Counted from the first letter of the stretch, positions 49,010 through 59,122 are shown. The stretch: 64,000 nt of DNA from an uncultured Alphaproteobacteria bacterium (GCA_905233185.1 CAJODB010000001.1:98082-162081), one strand, 5' to 3'. Made by a program: numbers and translations. Notes: generated by a model from the letters alone, not told the origin.

Positions 49010-49716
49010 AAATTATCAGATCAGTCGTTTTTAATATTCTATTTTTTTCAACAATGTTTGTTCTGTTGCTATTTGGAATGTTACTTCTTCCTTTTGAGCA
49101 GAAATACACTTTTATTTTTTGGTATTATTTCTCAACAACCTTGGATTTTTTAATACAAAAAGTCGCGGGTATTACATATACGATAGAATACGAAAGTACT
49201 CCTATAAATTCTCCTGCAATATATGCTGTAAGACATGAATCAACATGGGAAACTTTGGTTTTAATACGACATTTTTATCAACCCATTTTCATATTAAAAA
49301 AAGAATTGTTATTGATTCCTTTTTTCGGAGCTCTGTCTAAAAAAGCCGGAGCAATCGATGTCGATAGAGAAAATGGTGTAAGAGCTTTACTTGATACGGT
49401 AAAACGAGTAGAGCAGGCTATTGCTGCGGGGCACTCTGTTGTAATGTTTCCGGAAGGCACTCGAGTACAACCGGGGGAGCATGCTGAAATAAAAAGAGGC
49501 ATTGCACTATTCTATAAAAAGAGTAATTGTCCAGTAATTCCAGTAGTACATAATTCTGGAAGATTTTGGCGTCGAAGAAGCTTTTTTAAATATCCCGGAA
49601 ATATTACAGTAAAATTTCTTAAACCTATTGAACCAGGCTTATCTCAAGATGATTTTATCGAACGATTAAATAACGTGTTTTATTCTGCGGTAGATGATTT
49701 AAATAAAAAAGTATGA
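49003..49716 (+). CDS. plsC: 1-acyl-sn-glycerol-3-phosphate acyltransferase
   Basis: A 237-residue enzyme that acylates lysophosphatidate to phosphatidate. N-terminal membrane helix (FFSTMFVLLLFGMLLLPF); acyltransferase motif I HESTWE (HX4E rather than the common HX4D, a variant seen in alphaproteobacteria), KELLLIPFFGALSKKAGAIDVDR, and VVMFPEGTR. With PlsY (8154) it completes phosphatidate synthesis. A TAAGG site overlaps the end of ydcF. Confidence 0.94.
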   Translation: MLKIIRSVVFNILFFSTMFVLLLFGMLLLPFEQKYTFIFWYYFSTTLDFLIQKVAGITYTIEYESTPINSPAIYAVRHESTWETLVLIRHFYQPIFILKKELLLIPFFGALSKKAGAIDVDRENGVRALLDTVKRVEQAIAAGHSVVMFPEGTRVQPGEHAEIKRGIALFYKKSNCPVIPVVHNSGRFWRRRSFFKYPGNITVKFLKPIEPGLSQDDFIERLNNVFYSAVDDLNKKV

Positions 49717-50354
49717 AGTTAAGCGGAAAATTTAGTGAGTCATCGCGCAGATGGCTTGATAGACAAAATAGAGATCCCTATGTAAAGAAGGCGATTAATG
49801 AAGGATATCGCTCACGGGCAGCTTATAAGCTTATTGAAATTGATGATAAGTTCCATCTTATAAGAAATGCAAAGACAATTGTAGATATTGGGGCAGCTCC
49901 GGGTGGGTGGAGTCAAGTTTTAGCAGAAAGATCCACATCAAATGCAAAAATTGCGGCCGTTGATCTTTTAAAATTTAATCCTATTGATGATAAAGTACGT
50001 CAATTTTTCGGTGATTTTGAAAATGAAAATTTGCAAAAAGAAATAATGGGATATCTTGATGATTACGCTGATCTTGTAGTTTCAGATATGGCTCCTGCTA
50101 CACTTGGGCATCGTCAAAGTGATCATCTTCGTATTATGGGATTAGTTGAAAACGCTTATTTTTTTGCTCAACAAGTTTTGAAAAATGGAGGAGCTTTCAT
50201 TGCTAAAATCTTTCAAGGAGGTGAAGAAAAAAAATTTTTTAATACATTAAAGAAAGAATTTCAAATCGCGAAATTTTTCAAACCGAAAGCCAGTCGAACT
50301 GAATCTGTTGAAATATATGTTGTAGCAATTGGATATAAAGGAGAGTCTAATTGA
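49713..50354 (+). CDS. rlmE: 23S rRNA (uridine(2552)-2'-O)-methyltransferase
   Basis: A 213-residue FtsJ/RrmJ-type enzyme. SAM motif VDIGAAPGGWSQVLAER; catalytic K-D-K-E tetrad residues in the YRSRAAYKLIEID lysine, SDMAPATLGH aspartate, AKIFQGG lysine and the final glutamate in SRTESVEIYVV. It methylates the A loop of 23S rRNA and promotes 50S assembly. Overlaps plsC (ATGA) and rsmB (4 bases). Confidence 0.96.
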   Translation: MKLSGKFSESSRRWLDRQNRDPYVKKAINEGYRSRAAYKLIEIDDKFHLIRNAKTIVDIGAAPGGWSQVLAERSTSNAKIAAVDLLKFNPIDDKVRQFFGDFENENLQKEIMGYLDDYADLVVSDMAPATLGHRQSDHLRIMGLVENAYFFAQQVLKNGGAFIAKIFQGGEEKKFFNTLKKEFQIAKFFKPKASRTESVEIYVVAIGYKGESN

Positions 50355-51610
50355 GATTAGCAGTAAAAATTCAATCTACAATTAATTTATTGGATAATTT
50401 TTTCGAATCTTCCGCTCCATTCGATATAATCATGGCTAAATATTTTAGAAGCAACAAATGGATAGGTTCGCATGAGCGAAGAGAAATTGCGGAATTCTGT
50501 TATTCAATATTCAGAAAATATGAGACGATAAATTTTCTTACATCGAAGATAACAAATAATTTTGGGCGTTTTTTCGTTCTTACTTATCTGAGGAAATTTG
50601 AGTTAATCTGCGATGATGAAATCAATACAATCTTTTCAGGAAAAAAGTTTGAAGCATCGCAGTTAACAGAATTTGAATGGAAATTCATTAACTCTTTAGA
50701 AAGTTACACAAATTTACCGAAAGATGTCTTGCTGAATTATCCTAATTGGATGGAATTATATTTTGAACGAGCTTTCCCGAAGAATTTTAAAGAAGAGATG
50801 CTTGCACTAAATGAAAAAGCATGTGTGGATCTCAGAGTAAATACGCTTAAGTCTTCAAAAGATGAAGTCGTGAGTATGCTTAGCGATTTTTCTATTGAAA
50901 AAGGGAAATTATCAGAAAATTGTATAAGAATTTTGAATGGAAGAATAGGCAGAAATCATCCTGTAATAAAAAATGGTTTTGCAGAGATTCAAGATGAAGG
51001 TTCTCAATTAATTGCTGAAATTTGCACTGTTTCATCAAAAGATATTATTGTAGATTTTTGTGCCGGAGCAGGAGGGAAAACGCTTGCTATCGCTGCTGCC
51101 ATGAATAACAGAGGACGAATTTTTGCATTAGATAAATATTCGGAAAGATTGGAAAATGCGAAATTACGTTTCAGAAGAGCAGGGGTAAATAATGTAATGT
51201 GCCAAGAAATAAATAGTAAGTGGTTGAAACGTCATAAAGAATGCGCTGATATTGTCTTAGTAGATGCTCCTTGCTCAGGAACCGGAACTTGGCGACGAAA
51301 TCCAGATATGCGAGCAAAATTTCAAAAAAAAGATTTGGATGAATTGATAGAAGTTCAAGCAAAAATTTTGGAAACAGCATCAACACTTGTAAATAGAAAC
51401 GGCAGATTAATTTATTCAACTTGTTCAGTCTTGTTAGAAGAAAATGATGATCAAATTGAATGTTTTTTGCGAAAATTCCGAAATTTCAGAAAAATAAGAG
51501 TAACTTTACCTATTAAAGAAAATGTTACAGATGGCTATTATTTGAGATTATCTCCTTTTCGTAATGGTACAGATGGATTTTTTGCGGCTTGTTTGGAGCG
51601 ATTTGAATGA
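50351..51610 (+). CDS. rsmB: 16S rRNA (cytosine(967)-C(5))-methyltransferase-like protein
   Basis: A 419-residue RNA m5C methyltransferase. N-terminal RNA-binding helical domain, then the catalytic domain: VDFCAGAGGKTLAIAAAMN (SAM), VLVDAPCSGTGTWRRNPD (PC motif cysteine) and RLIYSTCSVLLEENDDQIE (catalytic TC cysteine). The RsmB/RsmF/Sun subfamily cannot be split surely by eye. The start is TTG, overlapping the rlmE stop, with GGAG 8 bases upstream. Confidence 0.88.
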   Translation: MRLAVKIQSTINLLDNFFESSAPFDIIMAKYFRSNKWIGSHERREIAEFCYSIFRKYETINFLTSKITNNFGRFFVLTYLRKFELICDDEINTIFSGKKFEASQLTEFEWKFINSLESYTNLPKDVLLNYPNWMELYFERAFPKNFKEEMLALNEKACVDLRVNTLKSSKDEVVSMLSDFSIEKGKLSENCIRILNGRIGRNHPVIKNGFAEIQDEGSQLIAEICTVSSKDIIVDFCAGAGGKTLAIAAAMNNRGRIFALDKYSERLENAKLRFRRAGVNNVMCQEINSKWLKRHKECADIVLVDAPCSGTGTWRRNPDMRAKFQKKDLDELIEVQAKILETASTLVNRNGRLIYSTCSVLLEENDDQIECFLRKFRNFRKIRVTLPIKENVTDGYYLRLSPFRNGTDGFFAACLERFE

Positions 51611-52317
51611 GTTTTTCAGAAAATTTTACTGATGACCATATTCTAAATGGAAAAATATTATTACGACAGCCAAAAAAAGGTTATCGTGTCGCAATTGATC
51701 CGATTATTTTAGCTTCCGTTATTGATGTGAAGGATAATCAAACGGTTCTTGACGTAGGATGTGGAGTAGGGGCTATTTCTTTGATTTTAAAAAGAAAAAA
51801 TTGTTCTGCAAAAATTACCTCAATTGATATTGATGAAAATATGTGTAATTTATGTCGTTATAATTCAGAAAAAAATGCTCTTGAATTAAATGTAAAAAAT
51901 ATTGGTATAGAAAATATGCCAAAACAAAATTTGTATGATCTTGTTATAACAAATCCTCCATTTTTTCCAAAGGATTCGTCTCGTATTTCAGAAGTAAAAC
52001 AATTAGCTAATTTTGAGACAATGGAACTTTTCGAATGGATTTCTTTATGTATGAAGCAATTAAAAAATAAGGGAATGTTTGCAATTATACATGCTGCTTC
52101 AAGAATAGGAGATATACTTGCAGCTATAAAAGGACAGGCTGGAGCAACAGAAATAATTCCAATTTTTCCAAAAGAAAATAAAGAAGCCATACGAATTATA
52201 GTTAAATGCATTAAGGGTAGTTTCAGCAAGACAAAAATACACCGCGGAATTGTTATACATTCTGAGGATGGAAGATACTCCGAAATCGCAAAAAAAATTT
52301 TGGAAAACAAGGTATAA
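51607..52317 (+). CDS. N6-adenine methyltransferase, TrmN6/TfmI-like
   Basis: A 236-residue class I methyltransferase. SAM motif VLDVGCGVGAISLILKRK and the N6-amino motif LVITNPPFFPKDSSR (NPPF) fit the tRNA1(Val) (adenine(37)-N6) group. The N-terminus DDHILNGKILLRQPKKGYR matches the family's F-x-x-D-x-x-x-x-G-x-x-x-x-x-Q pattern. The ATG overlaps the rsmB stop by four bases, continuing the methyltransferase run rlmE-rsmB. Confidence 0.85.
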   Translation: MSFSENFTDDHILNGKILLRQPKKGYRVAIDPIILASVIDVKDNQTVLDVGCGVGAISLILKRKNCSAKITSIDIDENMCNLCRYNSEKNALELNVKNIGIENMPKQNLYDLVITNPPFFPKDSSRISEVKQLANFETMELFEWISLCMKQLKNKGMFAIIHAASRIGDILAAIKGQAGATEIIPIFPKENKEAIRIIVKCIKGSFSKTKIHRGIVIHSEDGRYSEIAKKILENKV

Positions 52318-52353
52318 AAGAGAATATTCTATATCCTCGGTATATTTAGTATT

Positions 52354-53277
52354 CTAAAATCTTAATCTTTTCTTCCATTTTTTTACTTCTCCAGATCTTG
52401 CAGCTGCTCTTACAAGATGTCCGATACCTTCTGTTACTTTCCCTTTTTCTATTTCATGGAGAGCATCTCTTGCTCCATCTTTTCCAACTCGTTCTTTCTC
52501 TGTTTGTTGAGTTACTTCTGAATTTATGTCAGATACTGATGTATCTTCATTTCCTTGTTTTTTTACTGATTCATTTTCTTCTTGTTGCTGTGTCAATAAG
52601 ATACTATCACTGGATTCAGAAGAAGCTGATGATGAAGAGGCAATAACGTCTTCTTTTCCATCTACTATAATCGGATCTGGTAATGAAACATCTTGAGAAG
52701 TCTGTGATAAAGAAGAATAACCAGTTACAGGTGTTAAAGGAATACGAATTATATTTCCCATTAATTTATCAAACCCTGTAGTTGTTTCTGATTTTATTAT
52801 CAATTTTTCAAAAGTAATTTGATTTTGAATTACAATATGTTTATTTGTTTCAAATACGAAGACTCCTTTTATTGGAATTGGTGTAACATCTGGAGCAATA
52901 ATAATCTGAGAATCTTTTGTAAGAATATCAAATGTAAAATTCCATACGGGTAGTATAATACTATTTACGAAACACTCCCATCCTTCAAATTTATCTGACT
53001 TTGCTCCGCGAATTTTTAGATTTGGTTCGATCTCAAATTCAAATGTTTTTGGAAATAACTTTTCATTTCTACATTTTATCGTTGTGATAGGTTCTTTTTC
53101 TTATCTATTGTAAAAATCAACCTGAACAACGTTTTCAGTATATTTTGCTGATATACATAAATCGGCGCTACTTGCTTCTTCTGTAAAATCCTCTTCTGTA
53201 AAATCCATTGAATAGATATCTGATATAAAAAAACTTCCCATTATTATAAGAGATGTTTTTAATAAATTAGAAAACAT
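52354..53277 (-). pseudogene. Exported protein interrupted by one in-frame TAA
   Basis: ATG at 53277, with GAGGTT five bases upstream, opens a frame with a signal peptide (LLKTSLIIMGSFFISDIYS) and an acidic stretch (DFTEEDFTEE). It meets TAA at 53103-53101 after 58 codons. The same frame then stays open for another 249 codons to 52354, through a beta-rich domain and a Ser/Glu-rich region (SSSSASSESSDS) to a basic tail (KKWKKRLRF). One base change would restore a 307-residue protein. I do not recognise the family. It is a recent nonsense pseudogene or a case of stop-codon read-through. Confidence 0.7.
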
Positions 53278-53334
53278 ATTAACCTCAATATTCCTATATA
53301 AATAGGATATAAAATTTTATTAGTAAAATCAAAA

Positions 53335-53955
53335 TTAAATAATATTCTGCACAGCTGCATTTATGTACAAAGGAAAGATCTTTGAATTTTTGTTAATTTG
53401 TTCTGAAAAATTGAGAAGATATTTTGCGTTTCTAAAGTCAGCAATTTCTTTATAGATAATTCTGCTACTGTTTATGAGTTGATGTATTTCTGGAATATTC
53501 TCACCAATTAGAAAATCACATTCTTCTGTTTTCTTTATAAGCTGTTCATAAGAAGATACTCCGATTTCTTCATATTTATTTTGAATTTTTTTGAAATATG
53601 CTTGATTCTTTTCACTCTTTATAAGTATTAAGCGATTACTGTTCTTTTCTGCTGCGATATAATCTATTACATCAAAATAGCTTATGCTTGCAGAAGGAAT
53701 TCTCAGAGTCATAGCGAGTGCTTTTGCTAGGCTTTGCGCAGTGCGAATTCCGGTAAAAGATCCCGGACCTGATGCGGTTATTACTCCTTCGATCTCCTTT
53801 ATGCTTATGCCATTTTTCCTTATAAGATTTTGAAGTAAGAATGCTAAATTTGTCGCCGCATCTACATATTCAGTAACGTGAAAAAGTTGATTTTTATACG
53901 ATATCGCAACAGAACAACGCTTTAAACATGCACTTATTGCTATAACATTTTTCAT
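53335..53955 (-). CDS. tsaB: tRNA threonylcarbamoyladenosine biosynthesis protein TsaB
   Basis: A 206-residue ASKHA-fold protein, inactive partner of TsaD in t6A37 modification. ISACLKRCSVAIS at the N-terminus and the signature ASGPGSFTGIRTAQSLAKAL are clear. The C-terminus is shorter and more diverged than in E. coli. It overlaps rnd by four bases (ATGA). The tsaD and tsaE partners are not in this window. Confidence 0.92.
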   Translation of the reverse strand: MKNVIAISACLKRCSVAISYKNQLFHVTEYVDAATNLAFLLQNLIRKNGISIKEIEGVITASGPGSFTGIRTAQSLAKALAMTLRIPSASISYFDVIDYIAAEKNSNRLILIKSEKNQAYFKKIQNKYEEIGVSSYEQLIKKTEECDFLIGENIPEIHQLINSSRIIYKEIADFRNAKYLLNFSEQINKNSKIFPLYINAAVQNII

Positions 53956-55040
53956 TGCTCTATAAATCCCAATTGATCATTATTGAATGCAAGGGTGATT
54001 TTTTTGTTAAGAAAATCCAAAGCATATTTTCCGAAAATTTCTTTTCTCCAGCCATTAATACACCTGATATCAATGTTAGATGATTTAAAATCGCATACTA
54101 ATTTTTCTAATTCATTTGTATTGGCTATAATCATTGGGGCAACGCTATTTTTTTCAGAACATATTTCTAAGATTAACTTTAATGCACCGACAATAGGTGT
54201 ATGTTTTGTATGATCAGAAATATCATCATCGGGAACGATTTCTTTTGCAAATATTAGAAAATCTTTAAAGTCATCATTGATAAGACCTCGATATTTTAGC
54301 ATTTTGCTGATATAAGGTTTCCCTTTCTTACATATACGTTTTATAGCATGTTCATCAGCTATACTTTTTGCGTTAGTATTTTTTTCTTTTGCTCTCTTTT
54401 CTATCCATTCATATAACTGATGAAAAATTTTGATATTTCCATCATCGGTGTTTGTATGCATTTGTTCTAGATTTTTCATCTCAGGAAGCAGCCAATTTAA
54501 GCGATTCAAATCTTCAAGTTTCTTCTTTTGCCTTTTATATATTTCTCGCAAAAAAGTTACATCTCCGACAGAATACTTAATTTGTTTTTTGCTTAAAGGG
54601 CGTTTTTTCCAATCACTCAACGAATAATCTTTATCGAGTCTTTTCCTAAGATATTTAAACACGATAGATTGATAACTAATTTGTTCTTTTGTTGATAAGA
54701 GCATTTCATATAATTGTGTATCATAAATATTTTTTATAAAAATATTAGAATTATGCAAAATTTCAATATCTTGGATAGCTGAATGAAAAATTTTAGGTAA
54801 TTTTTCATTCGAAAAAATTTTATTTAGGAAAGAAATATCTATAGCTAACGGATCAATTATAAAAGCATTTTCAGATGTTGCGATTTGTATTAAGCATAAA
54901 AGAGGATGTTCCAAATTTTCTCTTATAAATTCTGTATCAACAGTAATAAATTTTTCATCTACAGAAGATTTTTCGATATCTTCCGCAAACATTCTCAGAA
55001 AAAATTGAACGGATTCATTAGAATTAATTAAATGTATCAC
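53952..55040 (-). CDS. rnd: Ribonuclease D
   Basis: A 362-residue 3'-5' exoribonuclease trimming tRNA precursors. The DEDD residues appear in FITVDTEFIRENL, FHSAIQDIEIL and YSVGDVTFLREIYKR; SDWKKRPLSKKQIKYSVGD is typical of RNase D. HRDC-like helical domains follow. The start is GTG overlapping the serC stop region by 17 bases. Order serC-rnd-tsaB on the minus strand. Confidence 0.93.
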   Translation of the reverse strand: MIHLINSNESVQFFLRMFAEDIEKSSVDEKFITVDTEFIRENLEHPLLCLIQIATSENAFIIDPLAIDISFLNKIFSNEKLPKIFHSAIQDIEILHNSNIFIKNIYDTQLYEMLLSTKEQISYQSIVFKYLRKRLDKDYSLSDWKKRPLSKKQIKYSVGDVTFLREIYKRQKKKLEDLNRLNWLLPEMKNLEQMHTNTDDGNIKIFHQLYEWIEKRAKEKNTNAKSIADEHAIKRICKKGKPYISKMLKYRGLINDDFKDFLIFAKEIVPDDDISDHTKHTPIVGALKLILEICSEKNSVAPMIIANTNELEKLVCDFKSSNIDIRCINGWRKEIFGKYALDFLNKKITLAFNNDQLGFIEQ

Positions 55041-56160
55041 ATAAAACTCTTTTACATGTCGTTTCCATATGTGGAAGAAAAACTTTTATATCATCAACTT
55101 CTATAGTTGGGCCCATCCATATACGAAGATGCGGTTCTGTGGCTATATGTCCCAGAAAATCATGTCCTGTATTCTCTTCCTCGCATATTGCTACGATTTT
55201 TTTCAAAAAATCCCACTTTTCAGAAGTTGATAGATTTTGATACCGTGAATCTGCTATGTCAAAGCATGCAATGTGGTGAGCACGATCATTTTCCTTTACC
55301 AAAAATTTAAAAAGATTTTGTTTCGATATCCATTGTTTTACAAAAGAATAATTTTTTTCAACTCGTTGAATTAAAGCATTTAACCCCCCTAAATTTTCTG
55401 CCCAAAGTAAAGCTTCATAAAAATCTTCTATACACAGCATCGATGGGGTGTTTATCAAATAACCTTTGAAAAGATCGAAATTTATTTTCTTGTTTTTTGC
55501 AATTCGAAAAATTCTAGGTATAGGCCAAGATGGCTCATAATTTTCTAATCGTGTGATAGCTCTCGGACTCAATATAATCGTTCCTAATCCAGCTTCTCCT
55601 CCAAGGGCTTTTTGCCATGAGAATGCAGTCGCATCTAATTTGGACCATGGCAAATCGCATGCGAAAGCTGCAGAAGTCGCATCGCATATGGTTAATCCTT
55701 TTCGATCGTCTTGTATCCAGTTTGCATTATGAAATGAAGAGCCGGAAGTTGTAGATGTCCAACAAAAAACTAAATCTCGATTTGGATCAACTTCCTTTGT
55801 ATTGCATAAATTTGGGAAATCATTTGTAAAAACACGTACATCACTCAAGCGAAGTTCATTTTTTATATCATTCGTCCAAACTTTTCCGAAATTGCAGCTT
55901 GCAAATGTATCTATTCCTTTTTCTCCCAATAACGACCATAAAAGAGTTTCCATTGCTCCAGTATTAGATCCACTCAGAATTCCGATAAAATAGTCATTGG
56001 GAATTTTTAAGATTTTTCGCATAAGATTGATTGTTTGCTGAATTTTCTCTATCCCATCATGTGATCTATGTGAACGTCCAAGTAATTTTTGTGAAGGATA
56101 AGTCCAATTAGAGCGTTTTGCGCATGGTCCTGATGAAAAATTTGTATTTTTTTGGCTCAT
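55024..56160 (-). CDS. serC: Phosphoserine aminotransferase
   Basis: A 378-residue PLP enzyme converting 3-phosphohydroxypyruvate to phosphoserine; it can also act in pyridoxine synthesis. Family features: FSSGPCAKRSNW, IGILSGSNTGAMETLLWSLLG, CDATSAAFACDLPW, and the PLP lysine in FSWQKALGGEAGLG (near residue 185), plus APH-like HMETTCKRV at the end. It belongs to the alphaproteobacterial-type SerC (longer, LGRSHRS motif). serA and serB are not nearby. Confidence 0.93.
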   Translation of the reverse strand: MSQKNTNFSSGPCAKRSNWTYPSQKLLGRSHRSHDGIEKIQQTINLMRKILKIPNDYFIGILSGSNTGAMETLLWSLLGEKGIDTFASCNFGKVWTNDIKNELRLSDVRVFTNDFPNLCNTKEVDPNRDLVFCWTSTTSGSSFHNANWIQDDRKGLTICDATSAAFACDLPWSKLDATAFSWQKALGGEAGLGTIILSPRAITRLENYEPSWPIPRIFRIAKNKKINFDLFKGYLINTPSMLCIEDFYEALLWAENLGGLNALIQRVEKNYSFVKQWISKQNLFKFLVKENDRAHHIACFDIADSRYQNLSTSEKWDFLKKIVAICEEENTGHDFLGHIATEPHLRIWMGPTIEVDDIKVFLPHMETTCKRVLCDTFN

Positions 56161-56313
56161 TTTTATAATTCCGAACTTTTGAAATGAAATAATACGAAAA
56201 AATCAGTTATTTTTCAACGTGAATGAAGGTTTTAAGTTCTTGTATTTTCAATATGAAAGGAATATTATTTTTTTCGTTCATTAATAAAAAAGTGAAAGAG
56301 TAGGGAAGGGGAA

Positions 56314-57465
56314 ATGGCTCAAAAATTTTTACCGCTTTCAAGACCGACAATAAGCGATGTTACTATAGATGAAGTTGTAAATGTTCTGAAATCCGGTTGG
56401 TTGGCTACCGGACCACTTTGCCAAAGGTTTGAAAAGGAATTGAGCGAATATTTCGGCGGTCGTACCGCTCTTTGCTTTACTTCTGCAACAGCAGGTTTGA
56501 AGGCTTCTCTTATGGCAATCGGAATAAAGCCTGGAGATGAAGTCATAACGACTTCGCTGACTTTTGCTGCAACGGCTAATGTTATTGCAATGTTAGGTGC
56601 AAAACCTGTTTTTGTCGATATAGAACGAGATTCATTTAATATTGATCCAAATAAAATCAGAGAAGCTTGTACAGAAAAAACAAAAGCCATTATGCCGGTC
56701 CATTATGCAGGATTATCTGTCAATCTGGATCCTATATATGAAATAGCCAAAGAAAAGCATCTCAGAGTTATTGAAGATGCTGCTCATGCTATGGGGTCAT
56801 CTTATAAAGATCGCAAGATAGGAACTTTCGGAGATATTCAAGTATTTAGTTTCCACCCGATTAAGAATATGACTTCAGGAGAGGGAGGTTGTGTTGTTTT
56901 TGACTCAGGTATGCGAAAAGAAAAGAAAATCCTTGAGTTACAGAGATTTCATGGTATTGATAGATCGATTTGGGATAGATTTTCAAAAACCGCAAGTTGC
57001 TATTATGATGTGGTAATGCCGGGAGAGAAGAGCAATATGTCAGATTTGCAAGCGGCAATTGGTCTTCATCAATTGCATGAGCTTGAAGGAATGAATGAAC
57101 GTCGTAGAATTTTGGCTGACAGATATCTCAAAGCATTTGAAAACTTATCTGAAAAAATAAGCATGCAAGAAGAATCAAGATATTCATTTATTCATTCTGG
57201 GCATCTGTTCCCTATATGCATTAAAGATAAATCAAAACGTGATGATTTTATGGCATTTTTGAAGGAAAACTCAGTTGGAACAACTCCATATTATATGCCT
57301 CTGCATTTGTTCTCATATTACAGAGACACTTTTGGATATAAAGAAGGGATGCTTGATAATACAGAATATGTCGGTAGCAGAATAGTATGTATTCCACTCT
57401 ATACCGCCCTTACAGAAGAAGAGCAAGATTACATAATCAGTGTGATTGAAAAGTTTTTTTCATAG
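56314..57465 (+). CDS. DegT/DnrJ/EryC1-family PLP aminotransferase
   Basis: A 383-residue sugar aminotransferase. Features: LSRPTISDVTIDEVVNVLKS, GDEVITTSLTFAATANVI, IEDAAHAMGSSYKDRKIG, and the PLP lysine in FSFHPIKNMTSGEGG. Such enzymes aminate nucleotide 4-keto sugars for LPS, capsule or glycan synthesis (ArnB-like), which fits the glycosyltransferase genes in this window. The substrate cannot be assigned. A strong GGGAAGGGG precedes the ATG. Confidence 0.92.
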   Translation: MAQKFLPLSRPTISDVTIDEVVNVLKSGWLATGPLCQRFEKELSEYFGGRTALCFTSATAGLKASLMAIGIKPGDEVITTSLTFAATANVIAMLGAKPVFVDIERDSFNIDPNKIREACTEKTKAIMPVHYAGLSVNLDPIYEIAKEKHLRVIEDAAHAMGSSYKDRKIGTFGDIQVFSFHPIKNMTSGEGGCVVFDSGMRKEKKILELQRFHGIDRSIWDRFSKTASCYYDVVMPGEKSNMSDLQAAIGLHQLHELEGMNERRRILADRYLKAFENLSEKISMQEESRYSFIHSGHLFPICIKDKSKRDDFMAFLKENSVGTTPYYMPLHLFSYYRDTFGYKEGMLDNTEYVGSRIVCIPLYTALTEEEQDYIISVIEKFFS

Positions 57466-57551
57466 GTTTTATTTGAGAAAAGCATATAGATTATAGCATT
57501 TCTATTCTAATTTACTAAAATTGAGCATATTGTATGAGATATTTTTCTAAC

Positions 57552-57569
57552 CTAACTTTTTTAAGTTAG
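57552..57569. repeat. 18-bp inverted repeat upstream of the MATE gene
   Basis: CTAACTT (57552-57558), TTTT, AAGTTAG (57563-57569), followed closely by TATAAA at 57575. It may be an operator over the MATE promoter or a weak terminator for the DegT gene. Half-sites match a palindrome at 59269-59283. Confidence 0.4.
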
Positions 57570-57624
57570 TTTAGTATAAAGCTGAGAATATAAAAAAATA
57601 TATAAAAAATAAGAGCAAGAATGA

Positions 57625-58971
57625 ATGTCTGGTAATAACGTTGATAGCTCTTGGAGAAGTATCTTTTTCGTTACTTTTCCTATAGTCCTGTCAAATCTAT
57701 CCAATGCAATAATGTATAACATAGATCGCGTTATGGTTGTTGCTTATTCTGTAGATGCGCTAAATGCAGTTAGTATTTCAGGAAACCTTTTTACGGTTTT
57801 TTCATTTCTTTTTATAGGAATAACCGATACAGCTGAGGTTTATGTTGGACAATACAATGGAGCTAAGAATTATGATCGCCTAGCTTCCCCTGTATGGCAG
57901 ATGTTGTATTTTTCATTTATTACTACCATTGTTTTCTTTCCTATAGCGTATTTTTCAGATACTCTAAATCTGCTGCCATCGTATTATTTTGATGATGGTG
58001 TGATATATCAAAAAATTATGATGTACGGAGGGCCTCTGTTCCCAATGTTTACAGGACTTGCTGCGTTTTTTGTGGGGCAAGGGCGTGCTAAAATTGTTAC
58101 ATTATCGATCATTTGCGGATCTTTTCTTAATATTTTCCTTGATTATGTGCTGATTTATGGAGTGAAAGGTATAGTTCCCTGCTTAGGAACTGCAGGAGCG
58201 GCATTTGCGACAATAATTTCGCAAGCTATCCAAAATATGATGCTTATGATAGCTTTGTGTTCAAAAGAAAATCGTAAGTTTACGTTACGTTCATGTAAAT
58301 TTGATAAAGAAGTATTTTTTGGTTGCATAAAAATAGGCGCTCCGCTATCTGTTAGTAATTTTTTAGTGCTTTTAGCTTGGTATTTTGTACAGTCAATTGT
58401 GGCGAATATTTCAAAGGAAGAAGCAACGACATATAGTATATCTGTTAGTATATATATGCTTGCTATTTCTCTTGGTGAGGGATTGAGCAAAGCTACATCG
58501 ACAGTGATAGCGAATCTTATCGGGAAAAACAGTTTAAGGGAAACGAAGATAGCATATAAAAAATTCCTTATTTTATCTCTTATTGCCAGTGGATTTTTTG
58601 TTTTTCCTTTATCTCTATTTCCAGATCAGTGCGTATTTAATTTTTTGGGTATGCTTCAAGAAGATATCTCATCAATATATGAAACATTGAGAGTTACTTT
58701 GCATTGGATAAGTATTGATGTTGTATTGGAATCATTATTATGCATTATTTGGGGTGTGTTGGTTGCGGGAGGCGATACAGTATATCCAACTATTGTTTAC
58801 CAGAGTTTTATATGGGGTTTTGTAGTGTTGCCAACTGCAATAGGCTATTATTGTGGGTATCATGGATCTACTTTGTTGGTATATCAACTATCATTTTTGT
58901 GGTTGTGTGGATCATTGACGCTATTTTACAAACGATATCTGAGTATGAGATGGTATAACAAATTAGTATGA
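57625..58971 (+). CDS. MATE-family efflux transporter
   Basis: A 448-residue protein with 12 predicted membrane helices and the two-bundle MATE pattern (VTFPIVLSNLSNAIMYNIDRVMV at the start of bundle one, GAPLSVSNFLVLLAWYFVQ of bundle two). GSFLNIFLDYVLIYG and AFATIISQAIQNM are typical. These export cationic drugs or metabolites with Na+ or H+. A terminator follows at 59075-59122. Confidence 0.9.
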   Translation: MSGNNVDSSWRSIFFVTFPIVLSNLSNAIMYNIDRVMVVAYSVDALNAVSISGNLFTVFSFLFIGITDTAEVYVGQYNGAKNYDRLASPVWQMLYFSFITTIVFFPIAYFSDTLNLLPSYYFDDGVIYQKIMMYGGPLFPMFTGLAAFFVGQGRAKIVTLSIICGSFLNIFLDYVLIYGVKGIVPCLGTAGAAFATIISQAIQNMMLMIALCSKENRKFTLRSCKFDKEVFFGCIKIGAPLSVSNFLVLLAWYFVQSIVANISKEEATTYSISVSIYMLAISLGEGLSKATSTVIANLIGKNSLRETKIAYKKFLILSLIASGFFVFPLSLFPDQCVFNFLGMLQEDISSIYETLRVTLHWISIDVVLESLLCIIWGVLVAGGDTVYPTIVYQSFIWGFVVLPTAIGYYCGYHGSTLLVYQLSFLWLCGSLTLFYKRYLSMRWYNKLV

Positions 58972-59074
58972 GAAATTTCCTCAATTCTTTTTGTTTTGTG
59001 AAAGCAATTTTGTGGAAATTTACAATGAAACTAGCTTTTAAAGCGGTTAATTCGGCTATTTTCGTAGGATCTTT

Positions 59075-59122
59075 ACAGAGTTCTGAATAAAAATTGATGA
59101 TTTTGCAGACTCTGTTTTTTTT
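59075..59122 (+). terminator. Rho-independent terminator of the MATE gene
   Basis: ACAGAGT (59075-59081) and ACTCTGT (59109-59115) form a perfect 7-bp stem with a long loop, followed by eight T ending at 59122. The rest of the gap 58972-59331 holds no gene I can support; near its right end lie the palindrome and promoter of the next gene. Confidence 0.65.

Noticed and set aside
49003..49716. PlsC HX4E in place of HX4D as a possible defect
   Set aside because: The Glu variant occurs in alphaproteobacterial PlsC proteins and the other motifs are intact.
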